A DNA stretch of 5,347 bases from an uncultured Verrucomicrobiota bacterium (lineage in GTDB: Bacteria; Verrucomicrobiota; Verrucomicrobiia; Methylacidiphilales; Verrucolacustridaceae), in contig CAIVGD010000183.1 in assembly GCA_903905395.1 (NCBI GenBank), positions 1 to 5,347 on the forward strand, in the 5' to 3' direction. Under the pieces are notes generated by a model. That model was not told the DNA's origin. It did not search any database and saw only the letters and a list, made by a program, of their open reading frames with translations. The position numbers and the translations under genes were made by a program. Positions within the stretch are counted from its first letter, which is position 1, and every line of letters starts with the position of its first letter. This document shows positions 1 through 4,872 of this stretch, in pieces.

Positions 1-648
1 CCAGCAGTTCATCGAGACGGGGATATTTCCCCCAAACGATCCTTCCTTTCCAGAATGCGATTTGCCCGTGACCTTGCTCCCCTCCTGTTTTAGATCGAAA
101 AACTCTTCCACCCCCACCAGAAATCCGTCCGCATCGCGTTCGCAAACAGCGCGGGTCACCGTCCCATGATCCGACAGGGTCTGATCCAGCCGAAACCCCG
201 CCATGGCAAACTCCCCCTTCCCCTGCCCCGCCGGCGAAGTCAGGTGCCCATGCAAAAGCCGGTAGGATTCCCGTCCGTAAAAATCGTCCGCATTAATCGC
301 GACAAACGGTCCGTGGATCGCATGCCGGGCGGCGAGAATCGCATGCCCCGTTCCCCACGGTTTCGTTCTTCCATCGGGAATCGAAAACCCCTTCGGCAGA
401 TCGCCCAACTCCTGGAAGGCGTAATCGATCTCCATTTTCCCCTCGTACCTTTTCCCAACGGCTTTTCTAAAATCCGCTTCCAAATCCTTTCGAATCAAAA
501 AAACCACCCGATGAAAACCCGCCTTCCTCGCATCATAAACCGCATAATCCAGCAAGACCTCTCCCGCCGGACCCACCGGATCCAGTTGCTTCAATCCCCC
601 ATACCGACTGCCCATCCCTGCAGCCATAACCAAAAGGGACGGTGCCAT
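1..648 (-). CDS. Sugar-phosphate-type nucleotidyltransferase (NTP_transferase family), C-terminus cut by window edge
   Basis: The 216 visible residues read as a nucleotidyltransferase of the GT-A-like fold, which joins an NTP to a sugar phosphate and releases pyrophosphate. Seen: the nucleotide-binding signature AAGMGSRYGGLKQ (about residues 9-21), WGTGHA (98-103) lining the nucleotide site, a NADD metal-binding motif (119-122) and VSMN near the visible end. The sugar and nucleotide cannot be told from this part. Start choice: ATG at 648 gives MAPSLLVMAAG, the usual distance to the signature; ATG at 654 adds two residues and has an in-frame TAG shortly before it. Neither has a Shine-Dalgarno next to it, but the 648 ATG overlaps (TAATG) the stop of an 11-codon frame beginning at 683 that has AGGA six bases upstream. 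The 133-base gap to the reductase gene suggests a possibly separate transcript. The upstream neighbour is also a sugar-nucleotide-type enzyme. Family confidence is high, substrate unknown. Confidence 0.88.
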   Translation of the reverse strand, partial: MAPSLLVMAAGMGSRYGGLKQLDPVGPAGEVLLDYAVYDARKAGFHRVVFLIRKDLEADFRKAVGKRYEGKMEIDYAFQELGDLPKGFSIPDGRTKPWGTGHAILAARHAIHGPFVAINADDFYGRESYRLLHGHLTSPAGQGKGEFAMAGFRLDQTLSDHGTVTRAVCERDADGFLVGVEEFFDLKQEGSKVTGKSHSGKEGSFGGNIPVSMNCW

Positions 649-710
649 TACCATTTTTTTGAACTAGCGAAAAAAACGCCCATCTTCAATCCTGCATTTA
701 AGGCCCCTCC

Positions 711-778
711 TTAAGACTCAATTCTGTTTTCCATCAACGAATGCAAAAGAAAACGTGCGGGGTTTTGTTGAGTCTTGA
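711..778. repeat. Inverted repeat between reductase and nucleotidyltransferase genes
   Basis: TTAAGACTCAA (711-721) is matched by TTGAGTCTTGA (768-778). Nine pairs are contiguous Watson-Crick, and the ends extend to eleven on the plus strand with one G-T wobble. The loop is 46 bases. A smaller inverted repeat, TTAAGG-N5-CCTTAA (698-714), overlaps its left arm. It lies just after the stop of the reductase gene and before the start of the nucleotidyltransferase gene. No U-run follows the stem, so an intrinsic terminator is not supported; an operator or an mRNA-end structure is possible. Confidence 0.4.
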
Positions 779-787
779 GGTCTGCCT

Positions 788-1654
788 CTACAATCCGATC
801 TCATCCAGATATTCGGCCAAACCCTTTTCCCAGGCCGGAATTTTCCGTCCAAGAATCTTTTCCGTCTCGGTGATGTCGAGGGGCGAAAAAGCCGGTCGCG
901 AAATTTTCAGCCCCGCCATCTTCTCGATCGGCACCTCCCGAATCTCCCGACAGGCCACCTTCTTTCCCTTCGCGCGCATCATTTCCACCGCTTGTTCCGC
1001 AAAACCCTTCCACGTCGTCTGCCCCGCCTGCACCCCGTGATAAATTCCGTTAGCCCCCTTCGCCGCCAGATCGAGAATGATCCGCGCCGCCTCCCCCGCA
1101 TACGTGCACGATCCCGTGCGCCCCCCTGCCAATTCCACCACCTCCTTCTCCGTCAGAATTCCCGGAAGCTTGCTCATAAACGTCGCCCCGCCGTGACCAA
1201 ACACCCACGCCAGCCGGACGATCAGCGCCTGGGGATTTGCCTTCATCACCCGCTTTTCCCCCTCCGCCTTGTCTTTCCCATAACGGGAAAGTGGCCCAGG
1301 CAGATCGTGGGGTAAATAAGCCGAGCTCTTTTTCCCGTCGAAAATGTAGTCCGTGCCCAAATGAACAAACCGGATCTTGGCCTTGCCGCACTCCTTCGCC
1401 CACTCGGCCGGAGCCTCCGCGTTGATCTTTCGACTCCTCGCCGGATCCTCCTCGCATTTTTCCAAGCTGGTCAAAGAAGCCGCATTGATCACCCACGCCG
1501 GCTTCCACTTGGCCAAAATTTCCTTCGCCGCATCCGCCCGCGTGATGTCCAGCTCCTCATGGATCAACCCCGTCACCTCCATTCCCCGCCGCTTCGCCTC
1601 CCGCACGAGATACCGCCCCGTCAATCCCCCGGCCCCAATAATCAGGACCTTCAC
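788..1654 (-). CDS. RmlD-type NAD(P)-dependent reductase (dTDP-4-dehydrorhamnose reductase family), last gene of SAM-riboswitch operon
   Basis: A complete 288-residue extended short-chain dehydrogenase. Seen: the Rossmann loop GAGGLTG (residues 7-13), INAAS (56-60), GTDYIFDG (100-107) and RYGKDK (124-129). Thr101, Tyr125 and Lys129 form the Thr-Tyr-Lys triad, with the 24-residue Thr-Tyr spacing I recall for RmlD, so the active site looks intact. The C-terminus has the usual RPAFSPLD...W..GL pattern. Family members reduce dTDP-4-keto-rhamnose to dTDP-rhamnose; the same fold is used by the MAT2B subunit of eukaryotic methionine adenosyltransferase. Start: the frame is open up to 1735, but residues before the GTG at 1654 are low-complexity and lie over the NIL gene. 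GTG at 1654 directly precedes VLIIGAGG, seven bases after the NIL stop, with GAGGG about 11 bases upstream. It is therefore co-transcribed with sulfur genes, which is odd for a rhamnose enzyme; rmlA, rmlB and rmlC are not seen. Substrate uncertain. Confidence 0.88.
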   Translation of the reverse strand: MKVLIIGAGGLTGRYLVREAKRRGMEVTGLIHEELDITRADAAKEILAKWKPAWVINAASLTSLEKCEEDPARSRKINAEAPAEWAKECGKAKIRFVHLGTDYIFDGKKSSAYLPHDLPGPLSRYGKDKAEGEKRVMKANPQALIVRLAWVFGHGGATFMSKLPGILTEKEVVELAGGRTGSCTYAGEAARIILDLAAKGANGIYHGVQAGQTTWKGFAEQAVEMMRAKGKKVACREIREVPIEKMAGLKISRPAFSPLDITETEKILGRKIPAWEKGLAEYLDEIGL

Positions 1655-1661
1655 CGTCCGC

Positions 1662-1916
1662 TTATCCCTCGATCGTGTTGATCTCGACCGGCTCCACCTG
1701 CACCCCTTGTTTCTCAAACCACTCCACGACTTCATCTATCTTCTTCCGCGCTCCGGTGAATTCCAACGCCATTACAAACACATCCCGATCCGCCGAAGCA
1801 GTGCGGACGTTGAATTCCAAATCAAACTTCTTGGTCATCAGATAAAGCAAAGGCTTTTTTCCGGTCTCCGGATCGAAGGTCAGCCAATACCGGACACTTT
1901 CATTCTTAGCCGCCAT
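1662..1916 (-). CDS. Stand-alone NIL-domain protein
   Basis: The 84-residue product is almost entirely one NIL domain, a small ferredoxin-like fold. Seen: first strand VRYWLTF (8-14), helix start KPLLYLMTKKFDLEFNV (21-37), strand VFVMALEFTG (46-55) and a last helix-strand KKIDEVVEWFEKQGVQVEPV (58-77). NIL domains are known as the C-terminal regulatory, methionine-binding part of the importer ATPase MetN, and occur with ferredoxin or DUF39 proteins needed for homocysteine formation in anaerobes. There are no cysteines, so it does not carry sulfur or a cluster itself. The ATG at 1916 is eight bases after the stop of the sulfur-carrier gene, and GGGGAG spans that junction as the ribosome binding site. 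Placement between a thiocarboxylate-type carrier and a reductase under a SAM riboswitch suggests a methionine-sensing or partner role (inference). Confidence 0.88.
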   Translation of the reverse strand: MAAKNESVRYWLTFDPETGKKPLLYLMTKKFDLEFNVRTASADRDVFVMALEFTGARKKIDEVVEWFEKQGVQVEPVEINTIEG

Positions 1917-1924
1917 ACACTCCC

Positions 1925-2200
1925 CTATCCGCCGGCAATCGCCGGCACGATGCTAACTTCATCCCCCGCCTTGAGCGGAGTCTGCTGATTCTGAAGAAAA
2001 CGGATGTCCTCCCCGTTCACGTAAATATTCACAAACCGCCGCACCTCCCCCTTTTCGTCCACCAATCGCTCATGGATCCCGGGATGCGCTTTCTCCAGGC
2101 CGGCCAACATCGCCTGCACATCCTTGGCCTCCACCTCGACGGTGTCCTTCTGCCCGGTGAGCGCGCGCAACGGAGTGGGAATGCTGACGGAGACGGACAT
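1925..2200 (-). CDS. MoaD/ThiS-family sulfur-carrier protein, CysO-like
   Basis: A 91-residue ubiquitin-fold protein ending in AIAGG, the Gly-Gly tail that an E1-like enzyme adenylates and converts to a thiocarboxylate. Seen: first strand VSVSIPTPLRALTG (3-16), the central block RRFVNIYVNGEDIRF (54-68) and EVSIVPAIAGG (81-91). From memory, Mycobacterium tuberculosis CysO (SIPTILR..., RFVNIYVNDEDVRF, ...VTILPAVAGG) is the closest match, closer than ThiS or MoaD proper. CysO donates sulfur for cysteine synthesis by CysM; HcyS of Wolinella does the analogous job for homocysteine. The ATG at 2200 is 12 bases after the stop of the PLP-enzyme gene, with AAAGGA seven bases upstream, so the two are probably co-expressed. 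The usual partners, an E1-like activator (MoeB/MoeZ) and a JAMM peptidase (Mec), are not in the window. The acceptor enzyme is most simply the neighbouring PLP enzyme (inference). Confidence 0.92.
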   Translation of the reverse strand: MSVSVSIPTPLRALTGQKDTVEVEAKDVQAMLAGLEKAHPGIHERLVDEKGEVRRFVNIYVNGEDIRFLQNQQTPLKAGDEVSIVPAIAGG

Positions 2201-2212
2201 AAGAATTCCTTT

Positions 2213-3475
2213 CTAGGCCTTCGCGTGCACCTTGGCGAGTCCGGAGGAAAGGAGAGCATCAAAATCCCGCAGGCTCGGCCTGATTTTGGCCGGCGGCGAC
2301 AGATGTCCCGTCAATGCCTCCACCGTTTTCAACCCGTGACCAGTCACGCACAGCACCACCTCCTCGTCCTTCGGAATTTTGCCGGTCTCCACCAGTTTCC
2401 TCGCGCAGGCCACCGTCACCCCACCGGCCGTCTCGGCAAAAATACCCTCCGTCTCGGCCAATAACCGGATGCCTTCGACAATCTCCTCGTCCGTGACGTC
2501 TTCCGACCATCCTCGGGTGGCCACCATCGATTTCACCGCGTAGTACCCGTCCGCCGGCGTCCCGATCGCCAACGATTTCGCAATCGTCTTGGGATGCGGC
2601 ACGGGCCGAATCAGATCCGTCCCGCCCTTCCGCGCCGCGGTGATCGGATTGCAACCCGTCGCTTGCGCCCCATGGATGGAAAAAGCCGCCTGCCCGACCA
2701 AGCCCAGCTTCGTGAATTCGCCATACGCCTTGTGGATCTTCGTCAACAACGACCCGCTGGCCATGCAGACCACCGTATGACGCGGAATTCTCCAGCCCAA
2801 CTGCTCCATTATCTCGTAACCGAAAGTCTTCGATCCCTCCGCGTAGTACGGACGCAAGTTCACGTTCACAAATCCCCACCCGTATTTTCCCGCGATCTCC
2901 GAGCAGAGACGATTCACCGCATCGTACGCGCCTTCGATTCCCACCACGTTCGCCCCGTACACGATGCTGTTGAGAACTTTATTTGCCTCCAGATCCGCCG
3001 GGATCAGCACCCAACTTTCCAGCCCGACACTCGCCGCATTGGCCGCCACCGAGTTGGCTAGATTTCCGGTGGAGGCACACGCCACCACCTTGAATCCCAG
3101 CTCCTTTGCTCGGGAAAGCGCCACCGCCACGACCCGATCCTTAAAACTCAGCGTGGGATGATTCACTGTGTCGTTTTTTACGTAACACGACTTCACCCCG
3201 ATCGCCTTTGCCAAACGGTCCGCCTTGACCAACGGGGTAAAGCCGACCTGTCTGCCCACCGTGGGCTCCCCTTCGATCGGCAGAAGTTCCCGGTACCGCC
3301 ACATCGAGTTGGCACGGGATTCGATGACCTTCCGGTTTAGAACCGATGCGATCGCGTGGTAATCGTAGTCCGCCTCGAGCGGGCCGAAATCGAATTCGCA
3401 CACGTGGATCGCCTTCGGCGGATAAGTCCGACCGCACTCGCGACACTTCAACTGGGAAAAAAATTTTCCGGCCAT
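2213..3475 (-). CDS. thrC: Threonine-synthase-like PLP enzyme with N-terminal Cys-rich knuckle; SAM-riboswitch controlled
   Basis: A 420-residue fold-type II PLP enzyme. Seen: an N-terminal zinc-ribbon-like piece with Cys11, Cys14 and Cys26 followed by FGPLE; the PLP lysine K112 in HPTLSFKDR (106-114), the threonine synthase form of this motif; STGN (135-138) for the cofactor or phosphate; GSLLTK (241-246); and the late TGHGLK loop. Threonine synthase turns O-phosphohomoserine into threonine. Here the gene is first in an operon with a CysO-like sulfur carrier and a NIL protein behind a SAM riboswitch, so a sulfur-accepting activity on O-phosphohomoserine, giving homocysteine, is a real alternative (inference). 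Start: the frame is open to 3649, but upstream residues fall inside the riboswitch and look non-coding. ATG at 3475 (MAGKFFSQLKCREC) fits the family. GGGGAGGGG (3498-3490) lies about 14 bases upstream, rather far. The fourth zinc-ribbon cysteine appears replaced by Asp29. Symbol assigned by homology only. Confidence 0.87.
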   Translation of the reverse strand: MAGKFFSQLKCRECGRTYPPKAIHVCEFDFGPLEADYDYHAIASVLNRKVIESRANSMWRYRELLPIEGEPTVGRQVGFTPLVKADRLAKAIGVKSCYVKNDTVNHPTLSFKDRVVAVALSRAKELGFKVVACASTGNLANSVAANAASVGLESWVLIPADLEANKVLNSIVYGANVVGIEGAYDAVNRLCSEIAGKYGWGFVNVNLRPYYAEGSKTFGYEIMEQLGWRIPRHTVVCMASGSLLTKIHKAYGEFTKLGLVGQAAFSIHGAQATGCNPITAARKGGTDLIRPVPHPKTIAKSLAIGTPADGYYAVKSMVATRGWSEDVTDEEIVEGIRLLAETEGIFAETAGGVTVACARKLVETGKIPKDEEVVLCVTGHGLKTVEALTGHLSPPAKIRPSLRDFDALLSSGLAKVHAKA

Positions 3476-3489
3476 GTCTCTTTCTCGCG

Positions 3490-3580
3490 CCCCTCCCCGA
3501 TTTCGAACCTGGTCATGGCCGGTCCGTTCGCCTGCAAGGAATTGGGGATCACGCCGCGACAAAGCGCGGACTGCGGATCC
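3490..3580 (-). promoter_or_regulatory. Probable translational expression platform of the SAM riboswitch
   Basis: Between the aptamer and the thrC-like start, two exclusive pairings can be drawn. In one, UCCCCAAUU (3548-3540) pairs with AAUCGGGGA (3502-3494; 8 of 9 pairs), covering half of the purine tract GGGGAGGGG (3498-3490). In the other, GGAUC (3580-3576, sharing two bases with the P1 3' strand) pairs with GAUCC (3550-3546) around a small CCGCG/CGCGG hairpin (3569-3554), which releases the tract. No hairpin here is followed by a U-run, so control of translation is more likely than termination. Drawn by hand; no folding energies were computed. Confidence 0.45.
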
Positions 3581-3714
3581 TCTCATCCTCTCCGACGCAC
3601 CCCCTTTCGGGAACGCGCCTGACTGGGTTTGGCACCTTGCCAACCCCATCCGAAGATGGGATCCGGTTGCCGCAGTTTCACAGGGCCAGCCCCTCCACTG
3701 CTCTCGATAAGAAG
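3579..3714 (-). promoter_or_regulatory. SAM-I (S-box) riboswitch aptamer
   Basis: All four helices and the core of the SAM-I class are present. P1 pairs CTTCTTATC (3714-3706) with GATGAGAGG (3587-3579), nine pairs with wobbles. P2 is closed by GCAGT/ACTGC, with the inner GGGCTGGCCC and the core TGTGAAAC. GCAACC follows, then P3 with an UUCG tetraloop. The joining segment AAGGTGCCAAACCCAG follows, which is near-identical to the class consensus. P4 is a ten-pair stem with a GAAA tetraloop and ends before the P1 3' strand. The aptamer binds S-adenosylmethionine and usually turns off methionine, SAM and sulfur genes. Here it leads the thrC-like, CysO-like, NIL and RmlD-type operon, and begins within a few bases of the expected transcription start. 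Confidence 0.96.
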
Positions 3715-3747
3715 CGCAGAGGAAATATCGGATAAGGGCATCTTGGG
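3696..3747 (-). repeat. Leader repeat, copy A (spans -10 box and 5' part of the SAM riboswitch)
   Basis: This 52-base stretch, from CCCAAGATG just inside the -35 box through the -10 box and P1 5' strand to CAGTG of P2, aligns without gaps to 4756-4807 with 41 identities. This copy is the functional-looking one: the complete aptamer follows it. Confidence 0.7.
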
Positions 3748-3752
3748 GTCAA
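3724..3752 (-). promoter_or_regulatory. Sigma70-like promoter for the SAM-riboswitch operon
   Basis: The -35 box TTGACC (3752-3747; 5/6 to TTGACA) and -10 box GATATT (3729-3724; 4/6 to TATAAT) are separated by exactly 17 bases. The start expected about seven bases downstream (near 3717) is just before the first base of riboswitch P1 at 3714, which supports the call. Confidence 0.7.
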
Positions 3753-3839
3753 GGCGCTTCCTTGGTCACGTTGATCCAATCGCTCCAATCAACCCAACAT
3801 CGTCGCCAATGGAAATCCCGTTGTCGCAGATGAACAATG

Positions 3840-4109
3840 CTAACCCACGGTCCTCTTTAGAAATTCCATCATCTTGGAATTCTCCAAACCTCGGATGGAA
3901 GCCACTTTGTTCGGCGCTGAGTGACCCTGAACAATGTTAATCCGATCCGCGTCGATCCTCAGCGTCGTCGCGAGTAGTTCCACCACCGCCGCATTCGCCT
4001 TCCCCTTTTCCGGCGGAGCCTTGACCTTGATCTTCAGCGCCTCCCCCAACCACCCGACCACCTGATCCCGCGAGGAGGATGGCACCACCTTAAGACTGAT
4101 CTTGGCCAT
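3840..4109 (-). CDS. DUF167 / YggU-family protein
   Basis: An 89-residue protein of the YggU/DUF167 family, whose molecular role is not established. Seen: opening strand ISLKVVPSSSRDQVVGW (4-20), LKIKVKAPPEKGKANAAV (25-42), which is the family's most conserved block (usually APPxxGxAN), and NIVQGHSAPNKVASIRGL (58-75), corresponding to the usual iv.G..s..K...i.g segment. Length is normal. Start: ATG at 4109 places the first strand as in relatives. An alternative ATG at 4157 overlaps the stop of the EamA gene (ATGA) and would add MRKLIRKIPLASSDVL; neither start has a clear Shine-Dalgarno, so coupled translation from 4157 cannot be excluded. It is probably in one transcript with the EamA gene. 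The stop TAG at 3842-3840 is about 90 bases before the promoter of the next operon. Confidence 0.9.
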   Translation of the reverse strand: MAKISLKVVPSSSRDQVVGWLGEALKIKVKAPPEKGKANAAVVELLATTLRIDADRINIVQGHSAPNKVASIRGLENSKMMEFLKRTVG

Positions 4110-4153
4110 CAGGACATCGGAGCTAGCGAGGGGGATTTTTCGAATCAGCTTCC

Positions 4154-4576
4154 TCATTTTTTCGCAATGATCAGGATCCCTGCGACCATGCAAGCCGCAC
4201 CCAAAACGGTTTTCACCGTGATTTGTTCCTTGAGGATGAAAATGGCCAGAAGAATCGCCACCACCACACTGCCCTTGTCGATCAAAGCGATGGTGGAAAC
4301 CTCTCCGTCTTTCAGCGCCTTGTAATAAAAAATCCAGGACAAGGTGGTGGTCACCCCGGAAAGACCAAGCCAAAGAAAGTTCGCCCGCGACAATCCGGAG
4401 AACTGAGCCGGGGAAATGGCAAAAACAGAAAAGACCAGAACGAAGAAAAAGACAAAACAGGTTCGGATGGTGAGTCCCATTTCACCCGAGATGCCGGACA
4501 ACCCCAACTTCGCGATCACCGAAGTCAATCCCGCGAAAATCATGGAAACGATGGCGTAGGCAATCCAAGTCTTCAT
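4154..4576 (-). CDS. Half-size EamA-domain membrane protein (COG2510-like)
   Basis: A 140-residue inner-membrane protein with a single EamA (drug/metabolite-transporter) domain. Seen: five hydrophobic segments at about residues 4-22, 33-54, 66-86, 93-115 and 119-138; the conserved start GLTSVIAKLGL; TIRTCFVF in segment 2; SWIFYYKALKDGEVSTIALIDKGSVV (80-105), typical of the family; and a C-terminal KK. Full DMT transporters have two such domains and ten segments, so this protein probably acts as a dimer (inference). Substrate unknown. Start: ATG at 4576 has an excellent ribosome binding site, GGAGG six bases upstream; an in-frame GTG at 4594 lies before that site and is rejected. The downstream DUF167 gene follows closely. 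About 180 bases upstream is the decayed copy of a SAM-riboswitch leader, pointing toward this gene. Confidence 0.9.
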   Translation of the reverse strand: MKTWIAYAIVSMIFAGLTSVIAKLGLSGISGEMGLTIRTCFVFFFVLVFSVFAISPAQFSGLSRANFLWLGLSGVTTTLSWIFYYKALKDGEVSTIALIDKGSVVVAILLAIFILKEQITVKTVLGAACMVAGILIIAKK

Positions 4577-4659
4577 GGCTTCCTCCTCAGGCACTGCCGG
4601 ACGATAGGTCGAACGAAGGAAAGCATGAGCGAGTTAACTCCCTGACAGATCAATCGCAA

Positions 4660-4758
4660 GTGATTCTCGTCGCTCGGACCAACGCGGAGAAAGTCATCCT
4701 CCCCACCGCCATTTCCAAATTCTGGTTCAGAAGCCCACCCGCTACCCGACCCATACAC
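4660..4758 (+). pseudogene. Fragment of purC, in frame with the intact gene
   Basis: Positions 4695-4728 match 5010-5043 inside purC at 33 of 34 bases, including 25 identical in a row (4704-4728), encoding TAISKFWF. Similarity fades outward: ATRPIH downstream compares with AARPHH of PurC, and ILVA...VILP upstream compares with WLVA...VILP, which may mark an internal deletion. The fragment lacks the rest of the enzyme. It is in the same reading frame as purC, and no stop codon occurs between 4576 and 4873. There is no in-frame ATG with a ribosome binding site, so it is most likely a remnant of a partial duplication. The outer borders are approximate. Confidence 0.6.
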
Positions 4759-4807
4759 TGTTCTTGTCAGGAATCGCAGAAAAAATATCTGACAAGGACA
4801 TCTTGGG
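4756..4807 (-). repeat. Leader repeat, copy B (decayed copy of promoter and 5' riboswitch region)
   Basis: This stretch aligns without gaps to 3696-3747 (41/52 identical). The -10 box GATATT (4789-4784) is kept, but the base positions equivalent to the -35 read TTTATC, and the P1 strand is changed to TTCCTGACA. The remaining aptamer elements (GCAACC, AAGGTGC, P3, P4) are missing; purC-like sequence follows instead. It would not bind SAM as a SAM-I element. Confidence 0.65.
4763..4796. repeat. Perfect 8-bp inverted repeat upstream of purC
   Basis: CTTGTCAG (4763-4770) and CTGACAAG (4789-4796) are exact inverse complements separated by 18 bases; a wobble and one further pair extend it to ten. 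It is inside leader-repeat copy B and is absent from copy A, where the equivalent bases do not pair. It could be a protein-binding site for purC or a chance product of decay. Confidence 0.4.
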
Positions 4808-4872
4808 ATAAAGATGGTTTCCCCGCCCATTTTCAGGTTTATGAACGCAAAAAAGAGTTCATCCTCATCTTC

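Noticed and set aside
166..714. A 182-codon plus-strand open frame at the left end
   Set aside because: Its product is Arg/Pro-rich without family features, while the opposite strand encodes a clear nucleotidyltransferase over nearly the same bases.
760..787. Intrinsic terminator after the reductase gene (GAGGCAGACCTC)
   Set aside because: Only four stem pairs and no U-run follow; the AT-rich stretch further down is interrupted by CCCCGCACG.
1655..1735. N-terminal extension of the RmlD-type reductase to 1735
   Set aside because: The extra residues are Arg/Ser-rich, overlap the NIL gene, and precede the normal Rossmann start at GTG 1654.
3499..3511. tRNA-like T-arm motif GGTTCGAAAT on the minus strand
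   Set aside because: The bases flanking TTCGAAA do not form a five-pair stem and no acceptor or anticodon arm is found around it.
3476..3649. N-terminal extension of the threonine-synthase-like enzyme to 3649
   Set aside because: It runs through the SAM riboswitch (P3/P4/P1) and the expression platform; family similarity begins at ATG 3475.
3790..3838. Terminator-like CATC...GATG structure after the DUF167 gene
   Set aside because: The 12-base arms carry three mismatches and no U-run follows, so it does not reach a reportable level.
4577..4812. A second functional SAM riboswitch upstream of the EamA gene
   Set aside because: Only the 5' third resembles the aptamer; P1 pairing, GCAACC, the AAGGTGC segment, P3 and P4 are absent.
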